A stretch of DNA of 16,119 nt from Pseudomonadota bacterium (lineage in GTDB: Bacteria > Pseudomonadota > Gammaproteobacteria > Steroidobacterales > Steroidobacteraceae): contig JAEZCR010000301.1 of NCBI GenBank assembly GCA_023433465.1, positions 1 through 16,119 of the forward strand, given 5' to 3'. How positions within the stretch are numbered: position 1 is the stretch's first letter; every line of letters starts with the position of its first letter. The notes under the pieces were generated by a model, which did not search any database, was not told the origin of the DNA, and worked only from the letters and a program-made list of their open reading frames with translations. Below are positions 1 through 7,197 of this stretch, piece by piece. The position numbers and the translations under genes were made by a program.

Positions 1-671
1 GGCTGGGCGAAGCTGACATTCGGATCCTTCGAAAGCACATTCGCGACGGATTCCGCCGACGCGCCCGAGGCCACGGCGTCCACCGACAGTTCCGCAGTGA
101 AATTGCCCGACTGGCCGGGGCCGGCGACGATCGTGAGTCCCTGGTGCGCGAGCAGCGTATTGATCGTGCCCATCGACGCGTCCGGCGCGAATACGACGCG
201 CAGCGCGGGCGCGTCACGCGTGCGTTCGGGCGTCGTGACGAGCCGGTAATCGTCGCTGCCACCCGGCTGCGCTCCGCCGCGCAACACCGTCGTGCCGAGA
301 ACCCCGAGCCCGATGGCCTGCACGACCACCGCGGCCGCGAGCCAGCGCACGGTGCGCGAGCTGCGGCCGCCGATGTGCGACGTTGCGCCGCCCGTTCCGC
401 CCAGCGATGCGGCCTCGGAGGCCTCGACGCGCGCCCACAGCTTCTCGAAGGACTGCTGTTCCTCGTCGGCCTCGGCGGGCGTGGCCACGGCTGCGGCGCG
501 ATTCATCCGCGCGGCGAGATCACGCTGTGATGCGAGTTCGGCCCGGCACTCCGCGCAGGACTGCACGTGTGCCTCGACCCATTCGCGGTCAGGAAGCCCG
601 ATGCGGCCGTTGGCGAGCCAGGGAAGCAGCGCCCAGGCTTCGGCATGCGTGTCGGGGATGCGGGGATTCAT
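1..671 (-). CDS. ZAS-type membrane anti-sigma factor (3' end beyond window)
   Basis: The start codon at 671 overlaps the stop of the upstream ECF sigma gene as ATGA, so the two are probably translationally coupled. The visible 223 codons show H9 followed 25 residues later by H35-x3-C39-x2-C42. This is the zinc-binding ZAS spacing (Hx25Hx3Cx2C) of anti-sigma factors that hold an ECF sigma factor inactive. A single hydrophobic segment lies near residues 109-130 (starting WLAAAVVVQAIGLG), so the N-terminal zinc domain should be cytoplasmic and the rest periplasmic. The periplasmic part (about residues 150-223, including LRVVFAPDASM) resembles small ferredoxin-fold domains seen after the membrane helix in some proteobacterial anti-sigma factors and in subtilase propeptides; that assignment is only a resemblance. 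The gene runs off the left edge. Confidence is high for the anti-sigma role and low for the signal sensed. Confidence 0.85.
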   Translation of the reverse strand, partial: MNPRIPDTHAEAWALLPWLANGRIGLPDREWVEAHVQSCAECRAELASQRDLAARMNRAAAVATPAEADEEQQSFEKLWARVEASEAASLGGTGGATSHIGGRSSRTVRWLAAAVVVQAIGLGVLGTTVLRGGAQPGGSDDYRLVTTPERTRDAPALRVVFAPDASMGTINTLLAHQGLTIVAGPGQSGNFTAELSVDAVASGASAESVANVLSKDPNVSFAQ

Positions 672-1273
672 GAACGGTCTCCATTCATTCCCGCCAGGGG
701 CGGCAGGACTTGTTTGAGGGTCTCACGCGCCCGGAACAGGCGGGTTTTCACGGTGTTCACCGGGCAATCGAGAATCGCGGCCACTTCCTCGCAGGAGTGG
801 CCGAGGGTGTAGGTGAGCTCGAGGGCCATGCGTTGTTCGACGGGCAGCCGCGTGAGTCCGAGCGAAAGCCACTGCTGGTTTGTCTCGTCTTCCTCGGACG
901 ACCCCACGCTCACGGAATCCTCGTCGAAGGGTTCGTCGGAGACCGGGCGCAGCTTCGCGCGACGCAGTACGTTCAGCGCGCGACGGTACGCGATTCCGAT
1001 GATCCAGGTCGAAACCTGCGACGCGCCGCGGAAGTCCGCGGCCTTGGTCCACACGACCCAGAAGGTGTCGTTGACGACTTCCTCGATGTCTTCCCGCCGG
1101 ACGGACATGCGGGCCAGCAGGCGCGACAGCCGCTGGTAGTAGTTTGCATACAGCGCGCGGAAGGCCGCCTGGTCGCGCGCACGCACGATGCGGTCGAGCA
1201 GGTCACGATCCGGGACGTCGGACGTCGGGCCCGAGGCCCGCGGAGCCAGCGTTTCTACGGTTTTGAGGGCCAC
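668..1273 (-). CDS. ECF-type RNA polymerase sigma factor
   Basis: A 201-residue sigma-70 family ECF protein. Region 2 spans about residues 38-105 (FRALYANYYQRLSRLL, then an EEVVNDTFWVVW segment and STWIIGIAYRRALNVLRR). Region 4 spans about 135-192 (LPVEQRMALELTYTLGHSCEEVAAIL, with recognition helix CPVNTVKTRLFRARETL). A variable acidic linker lies between them. The start is GTG at 1273, preceded by GAGAGG nine bases upstream; an ATG at 1278 is in another frame. The cognate anti-sigma gene follows with an ATGA overlap, which is the usual arrangement for these pairs. The protein should direct core polymerase to a stress-type regulon when the zinc anti-sigma factor releases it. A possible self-recognised promoter lies just upstream (1306-1334). 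No FecR-like regulator is present, so this is not an iron-siderophore FecI system. The name rpoE is avoided because the ECF subgroup cannot be set by eye. Confidence 0.93.
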   Translation of the reverse strand: MALKTVETLAPRASGPTSDVPDRDLLDRIVRARDQAAFRALYANYYQRLSRLLARMSVRREDIEEVVNDTFWVVWTKAADFRGASQVSTWIIGIAYRRALNVLRRAKLRPVSDEPFDEDSVSVGSSEEDETNQQWLSLGLTRLPVEQRMALELTYTLGHSCEEVAAILDCPVNTVKTRLFRARETLKQVLPPLAGMNGDRS

Positions 1274-1305
1274 GGCATCGAACCTCTCGGGGAGCGGTTG
1301 CCGAA

Positions 1306-1334
1306 TGAGTACCGGGACCCCGGGACCAGGTTCC
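1306..1334 (-). promoter_or_regulatory. Candidate ECF-type promoter for the sigma/anti-sigma operon
   Basis: On the minus strand GGAACCT (1334-1328) is followed after 15 bases by GTACTCA (1312-1306). The GGAAC core is the typical -35 element of ECF promoters, and ECF genes are commonly autoregulated. Initiation would fall near 1299, giving a leader of about 25 bases before the GTG at 1273. The -10 match is weak and the region is GC-rich with nested GGTCCC/GGGACC repeats, so this is tentative. Confidence 0.3.
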
Positions 1335-1343
1335 CGGAAGGGC

Positions 1344-2108
1344 CTACAGGGTGGTCGAGAAACGCCACAGCGCGGTCAGGGCCACCCGGTCTCCGACCGA
1401 GTCGTCCGGGAAATGATCCGCCGCCCGGTCGTCCGCCCCGAGGTAGGCGAGCTGCAGCTCGAAGGGCTCGAACGTGGCGGTCAGCGTGGCATTCCAGTAG
1501 TTGTAGCTGTCGTCGTAGACAGCTTCCAGGTTGTAGTGACCGAAGCCGGCCGAAACCGTCCAACGCTCGTTGAAGGCGTGCCGCGCGGACAGCTCGAGCG
1601 CCCAGGTATCCCCGTTCCGCTCGTAGCCGGGCGCCGTGCCGATCGCGTCGGTGTTCGGCGAGTAGATAGCCGCCAGGAAGGCGCGGTTGCGGAATCCGAG
1701 CGTGGTCGTGAGCTCCGTGCGGTCGTAGCTGACCCGCCGCGGATCGTCTGGGTAGAAGTAATGCGAGACGCGCAGGTCGAGTGAGTAGTCCTCGGAGAGG
1801 GCCCAGTACTTGCCCAGCCACGCGTCGGTCTCCACGGCGGGGCTCGGGCCGGGATTGGGATCCACCGACGCGATGAACGCTCCGACATACAACTCCTTCG
1901 GGAATTCGATATCGATCGAGCCCAGGCCCGCGGGTTTTCCGCGCGTCAGCGAAATGCCGCGGAACACGAAGTCCGAAGTCGCTCCGAGGCTGCCCGAGAT
2001 GACATGGACGTTCTCGGCCCTCGCCGCAGCGCCGCCGAGGAGGGCTGAGATGAGGGGCGTGAACAGGAGCAAACGGGGCCGCGCGAGCGGTGGGAAGACA
2101 TGCGTCAC
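1344..2108 (-). CDS. TorF-family putative outer-membrane protein (Gcw_chp-like)
   Basis: A 254-residue protein if started at GTG 2108, which begins a clear signal peptide: basic/proline start, LLLFTPLISALLGG core, cleavage near AARA. The mature part begins VISGSLGATSDFVFRGIS, the hallmark opening of the TorF putative porin family, and continues with alternating beta strands (SVDPNPGPSPAVETDAWLGK, DLRVSHYFYPDD, YNYWNATLTATF) and ends in an aromatic strand (ALTALWRFSTTL). It is therefore probably a small outer-membrane beta-barrel; no substrate is known for the family. The frame stays open up to 2303, but that would add 65 residues with no family resemblance and run into the divergent gene. A GAGGG sequence lies upstream of GTG 2108. 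It is followed 70 bases downstream by the ECF sigma gene on the same strand, and whether they share a transcript is unclear. Confidence 0.8.
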   Translation of the reverse strand: MTHVFPPLARPRLLLFTPLISALLGGAAARAENVHVISGSLGATSDFVFRGISLTRGKPAGLGSIDIEFPKELYVGAFIASVDPNPGPSPAVETDAWLGKYWALSEDYSLDLRVSHYFYPDDPRRVSYDRTELTTTLGFRNRAFLAAIYSPNTDAIGTAPGYERNGDTWALELSARHAFNERWTVSAGFGHYNLEAVYDDSYNYWNATLTATFEPFELQLAYLGADDRAADHFPDDSVGDRVALTALWRFSTTL

Positions 2109-2163
2109 TGTCAGGGATTCCCTCAGGGCCTTCCATAGGCCGCGGCCAGTCTGCCCAGCGGAT

Positions 2164-2183
2164 TCCGCGCTGGCAAGCGCGGA
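2164..2183. promoter_or_regulatory. Perfect 8-bp hairpin in the divergent intergenic region
   Basis: TCCGCGCT (2164-2171) and AGCGCGGA (2176-2183) form a perfect inverted repeat around a four-base loop (GGCA on plus). It lies 56-75 bases upstream of the porin start on the minus strand and about 100 bases upstream of the PAS-GGDEF-EAL start. It could be a leader hairpin of the porin mRNA or a weak terminator; on the plus strand it is followed by only three T residues. Confidence 0.4.
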
Positions 2184-2221
2184 TTTCCATTGCGAAACGT
2201 GACTTGCTTCCACGGCCCCAT

Positions 2222-2242
2222 CGATCACTGTGAATGTGATCG
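2222..2242. promoter_or_regulatory. Candidate operator dyad between divergent genes
   Basis: CGATCAC (2222-2228) and GTGATCG (2236-2242) are perfect 7-bp inverted arms around a 7-base centre (TGTGAAT). The site lies in the 175-bp gap between the minus-strand porin and the plus-strand c-di-GMP gene, 42 bases upstream of the latter's ATG. The half-site order (TCAC...GTGA) is the reverse of the CRP consensus, so it is not called a CRP site. The binding protein is unknown. Confidence 0.4.
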
Positions 2243-2283
2243 GCGCGCTTTCGCGTGCACTTTGCGAGCATGCCCTTACGCAA

Positions 2284-5040
2284 ATGAGCCCGCGAAGTTC
2301 CACTCCGGTCGAACGATTCCTGGTTCGGAACGCGCGCGTGCTGCTCTGGTGCGCGGCGATCTATGGTGGCGCCTGCTCGTTGGCGCTCGCCTTTCATCTT
2401 GGAGGCGACGGAGTCGTCGAACTGCTCGGCGCCTGGGCCTCGTTGCCCATCATCGTCGCCATCTGCGCGTTGCTTTGGGCGGCGATCCGCGACCCCGCGC
2501 TGAGCCGCCGCCGACGAATCGCATGGACGATGGTGCTGACGGCCCAACTGCTCGACTTCGTCGCGAGCATTGGCTGGGGATACGGCGTGCTGACGGGCGA
2601 CGTTTCCATCGGCGCCTGGCCGGACGTGCTGTACCTGTTCTTCTATCCACTCGTCGCGACCGCGTGCGTGCTGCTGTTTCTCGAGCTCGGGGGCCGCCTC
2701 GACACGCCACGCGCGTTCGTCGACGCGGCGACGATCGCGATCGGCTGTGGACTCTTGTTGTGGTTCACGGCGCTCGCGCCGCTCGGCGGCATGAGTGGCG
2801 AACAGTTCGCTTCGCATTGGGCCGTCGCGGGATATGGACTCGGGAACGCCCTGGCGCTCATCGCCGGCGCGTTGCTCGCGATGCAGATCACCGAGTGGCG
2901 CAACGAGCGTGCGATCGTCTTCATGATGTTCGCGCTGGTGGTGACGCTGGTGGCCGATCTCATGTGGGTGCACGCCGAGTTGCGCGGCGAGTATCGTGTC
3001 GGCGGAGCCAGCGACATCGTCTACCTGGGTTATTACCTGTGCTTCCTTTTCGCAGCCCATGAACTCCTGACGGGGCGCGCGGCCGCGCCTTCACACGCCG
3101 TGCAGGGCGACCTGCGCGGCTCGCTGCCCGTCGTCGCGCTGATGGTGGGGATGGTCGCGATGCTCGACGATCAGCTTTCCGTTGCCACCGCCAATTCGAC
3201 GGTCGTGATCACCGCGGTCGTGCTCGCGGTGTTACTGGTCATCGCCGGACAGGCATTCGCTTCTCGGGAGATGAGCGCGTTGAACCGCGAAGTCGCGACG
3301 CGCCGGTTTGACGAGCGGCTGACCGAGCTCGTGCGCCGTTCGAGCGACGTCATCGCGATCTGCGATCCGGACGGCCTGGTCCGCTACGTCAGCCCTTCGT
3401 GCGAGGCGGTGCTCGGACTCTCATCCGCGCAGATCACGGGCCAGCGTCTCGAGGATGCCCTCGGTCCGGAAGCCAGTCACGTCCGCGCCGTGTTCGATGA
3501 GGTACTGGGATGTCCGCACGCCGAACGGACGACCGCGTTCTCACGCACGCCGACGGATGGCGAGCCGCGCTCGTACAAGCTGGTCGTGGCGAATCTCACG
3601 CACGTCGAGTCGATCCGCGGCATCACACTCAACATCCGCGACGTCTCGGATGCCGTGAAGCTCAACGAGCAACTGCGAACGCTCGCGTTCCATGACGCGC
3701 TCACCATGCTCGCCAACCGCACCCTGTTCGCCGATCGCGTGCACGAGGCGATCAAGCGGTTTCCCGAGGGCATGACGCCCGCGGTCCTGTTCATCGATCT
3801 CGACAATTTCAAGACCGTCAACGACAGCCTGGGTCACAGCGCGGGCGACCTGCTGTTGAGGGACTTCGCGCAGCGGCTCGTCAAGTGCACGCGCGCGGGC
3901 GACACCGTGGCGCGGCTCGGCGGCGACGAATTTGCGGTGCTGATCGATCACGCGCCGGACGTCGAGGCGGCGCTGTCGGTGGCGCGCCAGGTCATCGATG
4001 CGTGCCGGCACCCGTTCGAGCTCGATGGCCAGCAGGTGCGCATCGGCGCGAGCATCGGCGTCGCGCTCGCGGATCGCGCCAGCAACGTCGAACGGCTGCT
4101 GCGCAACGCTGACGCGGCGATGTACGCGGCCAAGGCACGCGGCAAGGGGCACGCGGAAGTCTTCGCGCCCGAAATGCTGCGAGAGGCGCGCCGCCGCATG
4201 CGCATCGAGAACGAGCTCGCCGACGCGCTCGAACTGGACCAGCTCGAGGCTCACTACCAGCCGATCGTGGACCTCACCTCGCGCCGGATCGTCGGTGTAG
4301 AGGCGCTGATGCGCTGGCGACATCCGACCCGCGGACTCGTGCCGCCCGGCGACTTCGTGCCGCTGGCGGAGGAGACCGGCCAGATCGTCCCGATGACGCG
4401 CTGGATGCTCGAGCGCGCGTGCCGGGACCTGGTGCGCCTGCAGCGGGAGCTGTCGCACGAACCGGGTCTGCGCGTCGCCGTGAACATTTCGAGCCGCTAC
4501 CTGAATCACGGAGACATCGTCGACGACGTGCGTGCCGTACTGGCCGCCCACGAGCTGCTGCCCGGGTGCCTGATCCTCGAAGTCACGGAAAGCCTGCTGC
4601 TCGAGAACTCCGCGCGTCTCGACCGAGCATTCCTGGAGCTCAAGGCGATGGGTGTGCGGCTCGCGCTCGACGACTTCGGTACCGGGTATTCCTCGCTCTC
4701 GTACCTGCATCGATTTCCGATCGACATCCTCAAGATCGATCGTTCGTTCGTGCACCGTCTGCAGTTCGGCAAGCGCGAGGGCGAAAGCCAGGACGCTGTC
4801 GCGCTCGCGAAGGCGATCCTCTCGCTCGCGGCCGCGCTCGGTCTCGAAACGGTGGCGGAAGGCATCGAGGCCGAGTCGCAGCGCCGCACGTTGCTCGCGC
4901 TGGGATGCCGCACGGGGCAGGGTTTTTGGTTCGGTGCCGCGATGGCGCTGACCGATCTGATCGCGATGCAAGGTAGTTTGTCTGCCGGCCCGCAGATGCC
5001 GGCCGATCCCGTCATGACGGCGGAAGCGCTGCGCGGCTGA
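2284..5040 (+). CDS. Membrane PAS-GGDEF-EAL dual c-di-GMP enzyme
   Basis: About 918 residues from ATG 2284; an in-frame GTG at 2230 would add 18 residues but starts inside the dyad and has no ribosome site. Numbering here counts from 2230. Roughly ten hydrophobic segments fill residues 35-345, forming a MASE-like integral membrane sensor. A PAS domain follows (about 360-478, SSDVIAICDPDGLVRYVSPS), then GGDEF (about 480-645) and EAL (about 655-905). The cyclase motif is intact (LGGDEF, 564-568), and the inhibitory I-site R555-x-x-D558 lies exactly five residues ahead. The phosphodiesterase residues are present: VEALMRW (E691), NISSRY, EVTES, DDFGTGYSSL (D814, D815), KIDRSF and ETVAEGIE. Both synthesis of c-di-GMP from two GTP and hydrolysis to pGpG are therefore possible. 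The net activity probably depends on the membrane or PAS input. A second c-di-GMP gene follows on the same strand. Confidence 0.93.
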   Translation: MSPRSSTPVERFLVRNARVLLWCAAIYGGACSLALAFHLGGDGVVELLGAWASLPIIVAICALLWAAIRDPALSRRRRIAWTMVLTAQLLDFVASIGWGYGVLTGDVSIGAWPDVLYLFFYPLVATACVLLFLELGGRLDTPRAFVDAATIAIGCGLLLWFTALAPLGGMSGEQFASHWAVAGYGLGNALALIAGALLAMQITEWRNERAIVFMMFALVVTLVADLMWVHAELRGEYRVGGASDIVYLGYYLCFLFAAHELLTGRAAAPSHAVQGDLRGSLPVVALMVGMVAMLDDQLSVATANSTVVITAVVLAVLLVIAGQAFASREMSALNREVATRRFDERLTELVRRSSDVIAICDPDGLVRYVSPSCEAVLGLSSAQITGQRLEDALGPEASHVRAVFDEVLGCPHAERTTAFSRTPTDGEPRSYKLVVANLTHVESIRGITLNIRDVSDAVKLNEQLRTLAFHDALTMLANRTLFADRVHEAIKRFPEGMTPAVLFIDLDNFKTVNDSLGHSAGDLLLRDFAQRLVKCTRAGDTVARLGGDEFAVLIDHAPDVEAALSVARQVIDACRHPFELDGQQVRIGASIGVALADRASNVERLLRNADAAMYAAKARGKGHAEVFAPEMLREARRRMRIENELADALELDQLEAHYQPIVDLTSRRIVGVEALMRWRHPTRGLVPPGDFVPLAEETGQIVPMTRWMLERACRDLVRLQRELSHEPGLRVAVNISSRYLNHGDIVDDVRAVLAAHELLPGCLILEVTESLLLENSARLDRAFLELKAMGVRLALDDFGTGYSSLSYLHRFPIDILKIDRSFVHRLQFGKREGESQDAVALAKAILSLAAALGLETVAEGIEAESQRRTLLALGCRTGQGFWFGAAMALTDLIAMQGSLSAGPQMPADPVMTAEALRG

Positions 5041-5259
5041 CCAACTACTCGCCGAAACCGGCCAACCGGGCGTCTGCACCGGCGCAGGGCGCGATTCACG
5101 TGACATAACGCCAAGAACGGTTCTCATAATCCGAGGCGCCCAAATGCGCTTCACGGAACCGCGGAAAAGATGCGACGTGGGTGGGTATCGGGCCGGCAGT
5201 GCTCGTCTAATCTCCCTGCGCGCCACGCGGGCGAGAAGAACAATTCAGCGGAGACATCG
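5041..5259 (+). promoter_or_regulatory. Intergenic region with candidate promoters for the GAF-GGDEF-EAL gene
   Basis: GTGACA (5100-5105) and CATAAT (5125-5130) each match the sigma-70 consensus at 5 of 6 positions, with a long 19-base spacer. A perfect dyad AGAAC-G-GTTCT (5114-5124) sits directly against the -10 element and could be an operator. A second -10-like TCTAAT (5206-5211) lies about 50 bases before the preferred start at 5260 but lacks a good -35. No other gene is seen in the gap. Confidence 0.35.
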
Positions 5260-7050
5260 GTGAAATCGGCGGAAGTTACCTCGCTCGACGCGGGCGCGAA
5301 TTCGGAGCGGAGCACGGAAAGCGTATTGCGCGCGGTTTGCCTGCGTCTCGGATGCACGGCGGCGGCCGCGGTGTTTCCCCGCGAGCAGAACAACGTCGTG
5401 TGGGGGCGCTCGATCGCCGACATCGAGTTCGCCAACGCCCAGACAAGCATCGCCGGCGACGAACTCGCGCGCCGAACCATCGAGACGCGCAAGCCCGTCG
5501 CGACCAATCGCCTGCGCCACCAGCGCGGCGGCGACGTCGCCTGCAAACTCGTCGCGGTCCCTCTGATCGCGCGCGGCGGTCCCGCCGGCGCGCTCATCAT
5601 CTTCAATCGTCCGGATGAGCCGAGCTTCGACGAGTTCACCGTGCGCCGTCTCGGACGTTTCGCCCGACTGCTGGCGCGCAACGCTACGCAGGATCTCGAT
5701 TCGCTCACGGGACTGCTGTCCTGGGATGGATTCAGGAATCGCGTCGAGGCCTGGCAGCGCGCGACGCCGCCGGGCTCGATGGTTTCGATGCTGTACGGTG
5801 ACATCGATCGCCTGCATCTCATCAATGATCTCGCCGGTTTCGCGGATGGCGACAAGGTCATCCGGCGCTGCGGGCTCGCGGTCCGCCGCGCGCTGGTCGG
5901 ATCGGAGAGCTTCGCGTGCCGCCTGTCGGGCGATCGTTTCACCGTCTTCATCCCCCACATGAATCTCGCGCAGGCGCGCCAGCTCGCGGAACGCATGTGC
6001 CGCGAAGTGAGCACCGCTCCGGGGCGTGGCGAGACCGACCACCCGGTATCGATCTCCTGGGGCGTGGTCTCGACGCAGACCGCGGACCTGCATCTCGACC
6101 ATCGGATCGCCGAGGCTGAGATCGCCTGCAAGACCGCCAAGGATCGCGGCCGCGGCCGCGTCGAGGTCTATCAGGATACGGACCAGAGCATGATCCGGCG
6201 GCACGACGAGATCGGCCTCATTGGCGCCGTGCGCGAGGCATTGCGGCTGCAGCGCATCGTGGTGTTCGCGCAGCCGATCACGCCGCTGATCAATCACAAT
6301 CTGCCGACCACGTACGAGCTGCTGGTCCGCATCGTCGATGCGAAGGGCAACATCGTCGAAGCGGCCGACTTCATGTCCGCGGCGACGCGTTACCAGATCC
6401 TGCCCGAGATCGATCGCGCGGTGTGCGAACGCGCGTTCGAGCAGCTATCGAAGAATCCGTCGCGCGGGCCGCTGCGCGTGTCGATCAATCTGTCCGGTCC
6501 GTCGCTCTCGGATCCCGAATTCCTCGAGTGGCTGCTGTCCGCGATGGCGAAGTACCGGATCGACGGCACGAGCATTTCCTTCGAGATCACCGAGGCCGCC
6601 GCGGCCGCGAACCTGCAGCAGGTGCAGGAGTTCATCCGCCGCCTCACGAGTCACGGCGTGCGCTTCGCGCTCGATGACTTCGGCACGGGCGTGAGCTCGC
6701 TCGCCTATCTCAAGAATCTCGAGATCAACACGATCAAGCTAGACGGCTCGTACGTGCGCGATGTGCTGACGAATCCTCGTTCGCAGGCGCTGGTGCGCGC
6801 GATCGTCCAGCTCGCGGAGGCCATGGGGATCACCACGGTGGCCGAGTACGTGGAATCGAACGGCGTGCGCGACCGGCTCGCGTCGCTCGGCATCCAGTTC
6901 GGACAGGGATTCGCGCTCGGCCGCCCGGGCCCACTCGATGACGTGCTCGCCGCGGTCGTCGACCAGGCGCCGCAGGGTCGCGAACGCCCGTTCAACGATA
7001 CGTCGTTCACGACAGTCTCCGGCATCCCCATCATGTTCAAGCACGCGTAA
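5260..7050 (+). CDS. GAF - degenerate GGDEF - EAL c-di-GMP phosphodiesterase
   Basis: 596 residues from GTG 5260, chosen because GGAG ends six bases upstream; an ATG at 5170 would add 30 residues of unlikely sequence (MRRGWVSGRQCSSN) and has no clear ribosome site. The N-terminal 145 residues read as a GAF-like sensor (ESVLRAVCLRLGCTAAAA ... VPLIARGGPAGALIIFNR). The GGDEF domain (about 150-300) has SGDRF at 223-227 in place of GGDEF and no RxxD I-site, so cyclase activity should be lost, though it may still bind GTP as a regulator. The EAL domain (about 320-575) keeps the catalytic set: YELLVRI (E353), INLSGPS, FEITEA, DDFGTG (D472, D473), IKLDGSY, TVAEYVE and GQGFALG. The expected role is cytoplasmic hydrolysis of c-di-GMP. 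No membrane segment is seen. The stop codon falls on the edge of the 135-bp palindromic element. Confidence 0.9.
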   Translation: MKSAEVTSLDAGANSERSTESVLRAVCLRLGCTAAAAVFPREQNNVVWGRSIADIEFANAQTSIAGDELARRTIETRKPVATNRLRHQRGGDVACKLVAVPLIARGGPAGALIIFNRPDEPSFDEFTVRRLGRFARLLARNATQDLDSLTGLLSWDGFRNRVEAWQRATPPGSMVSMLYGDIDRLHLINDLAGFADGDKVIRRCGLAVRRALVGSESFACRLSGDRFTVFIPHMNLAQARQLAERMCREVSTAPGRGETDHPVSISWGVVSTQTADLHLDHRIAEAEIACKTAKDRGRGRVEVYQDTDQSMIRRHDEIGLIGAVREALRLQRIVVFAQPITPLINHNLPTTYELLVRIVDAKGNIVEAADFMSAATRYQILPEIDRAVCERAFEQLSKNPSRGPLRVSINLSGPSLSDPEFLEWLLSAMAKYRIDGTSISFEITEAAAAANLQQVQEFIRRLTSHGVRFALDDFGTGVSSLAYLKNLEINTIKLDGSYVRDVLTNPRSQALVRAIVQLAEAMGITTVAEYVESNGVRDRLASLGIQFGQGFALGRPGPLDDVLAAVVDQAPQGRERPFNDTSFTTVSGIPIMFKHA

Positions 7051-7183
7051 TGGGGACATTCCCCGTTTCCTAGCAAAAGGGGACAGGCATGAGTCAGAGC
7101 GCGAGCCGATGAAACCTCGTCGAGCGCGCTATTCATGATTTGAACCCGACCCCTTTTGCTAGCAAACGGGGAATGTCCCCATT
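7049..7183. repeat. 135-bp palindromic MITE/REP-like element
   Basis: Two 34-base arms (7049-7082 and 7150-7183) are reverse complements at 33 of 34 positions, the single mismatch being C7069. Each arm contains its own small palindrome: GGGGACATTCCCC on the left, and on the right GGGGAATGTCCCC plus the perfect 12-mer TTTGCTAGCAAA. The 67-base core continues the symmetry with CATGA (7088-7092)/TCATG (7133-7137) and AGCGCG (7098-7103)/CGCGCT (7125-7130). The whole element can fold into one long cruciform or RNA hairpin. It occupies nearly all of the gap between two plus-strand genes, supplies the last two bases of the upstream stop codon and ends 14 bases before the MFS start. No transposase is nearby. 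It resembles non-autonomous REP/MITE elements mobilised in trans; copy number cannot be judged from this window. Confidence 0.8.
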
Positions 7184-7197
7184 TACACTCGCGCGCG

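Noticed and set aside
2109..2303. Longer porin start at 2303
   Set aside because: The added 65 residues show no signal peptide or family resemblance and overlap the divergent gene, whereas GTG 2108 begins a clean signal peptide.
1255..3060. A 601-codon open frame on the minus strand
   Set aside because: It spans the porin and the divergent c-di-GMP gene in another frame and is rich in Arg, Gly and Pro. It is a GC-rich shadow frame with no recognisable domain.
2284..5040. The dyad at 2222-2242 read as a CRP site
   Set aside because: The half-sites are in the opposite order (TCAC...GTGA, not TGTGA...TCACA), with a 7-base centre.
3541..5226. A 561-codon open frame antisense to the GGDEF-EAL region
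   Set aside because: Low-complexity Arg/His/Glu composition and no motif; the sense frame has complete GGDEF and EAL motifs.
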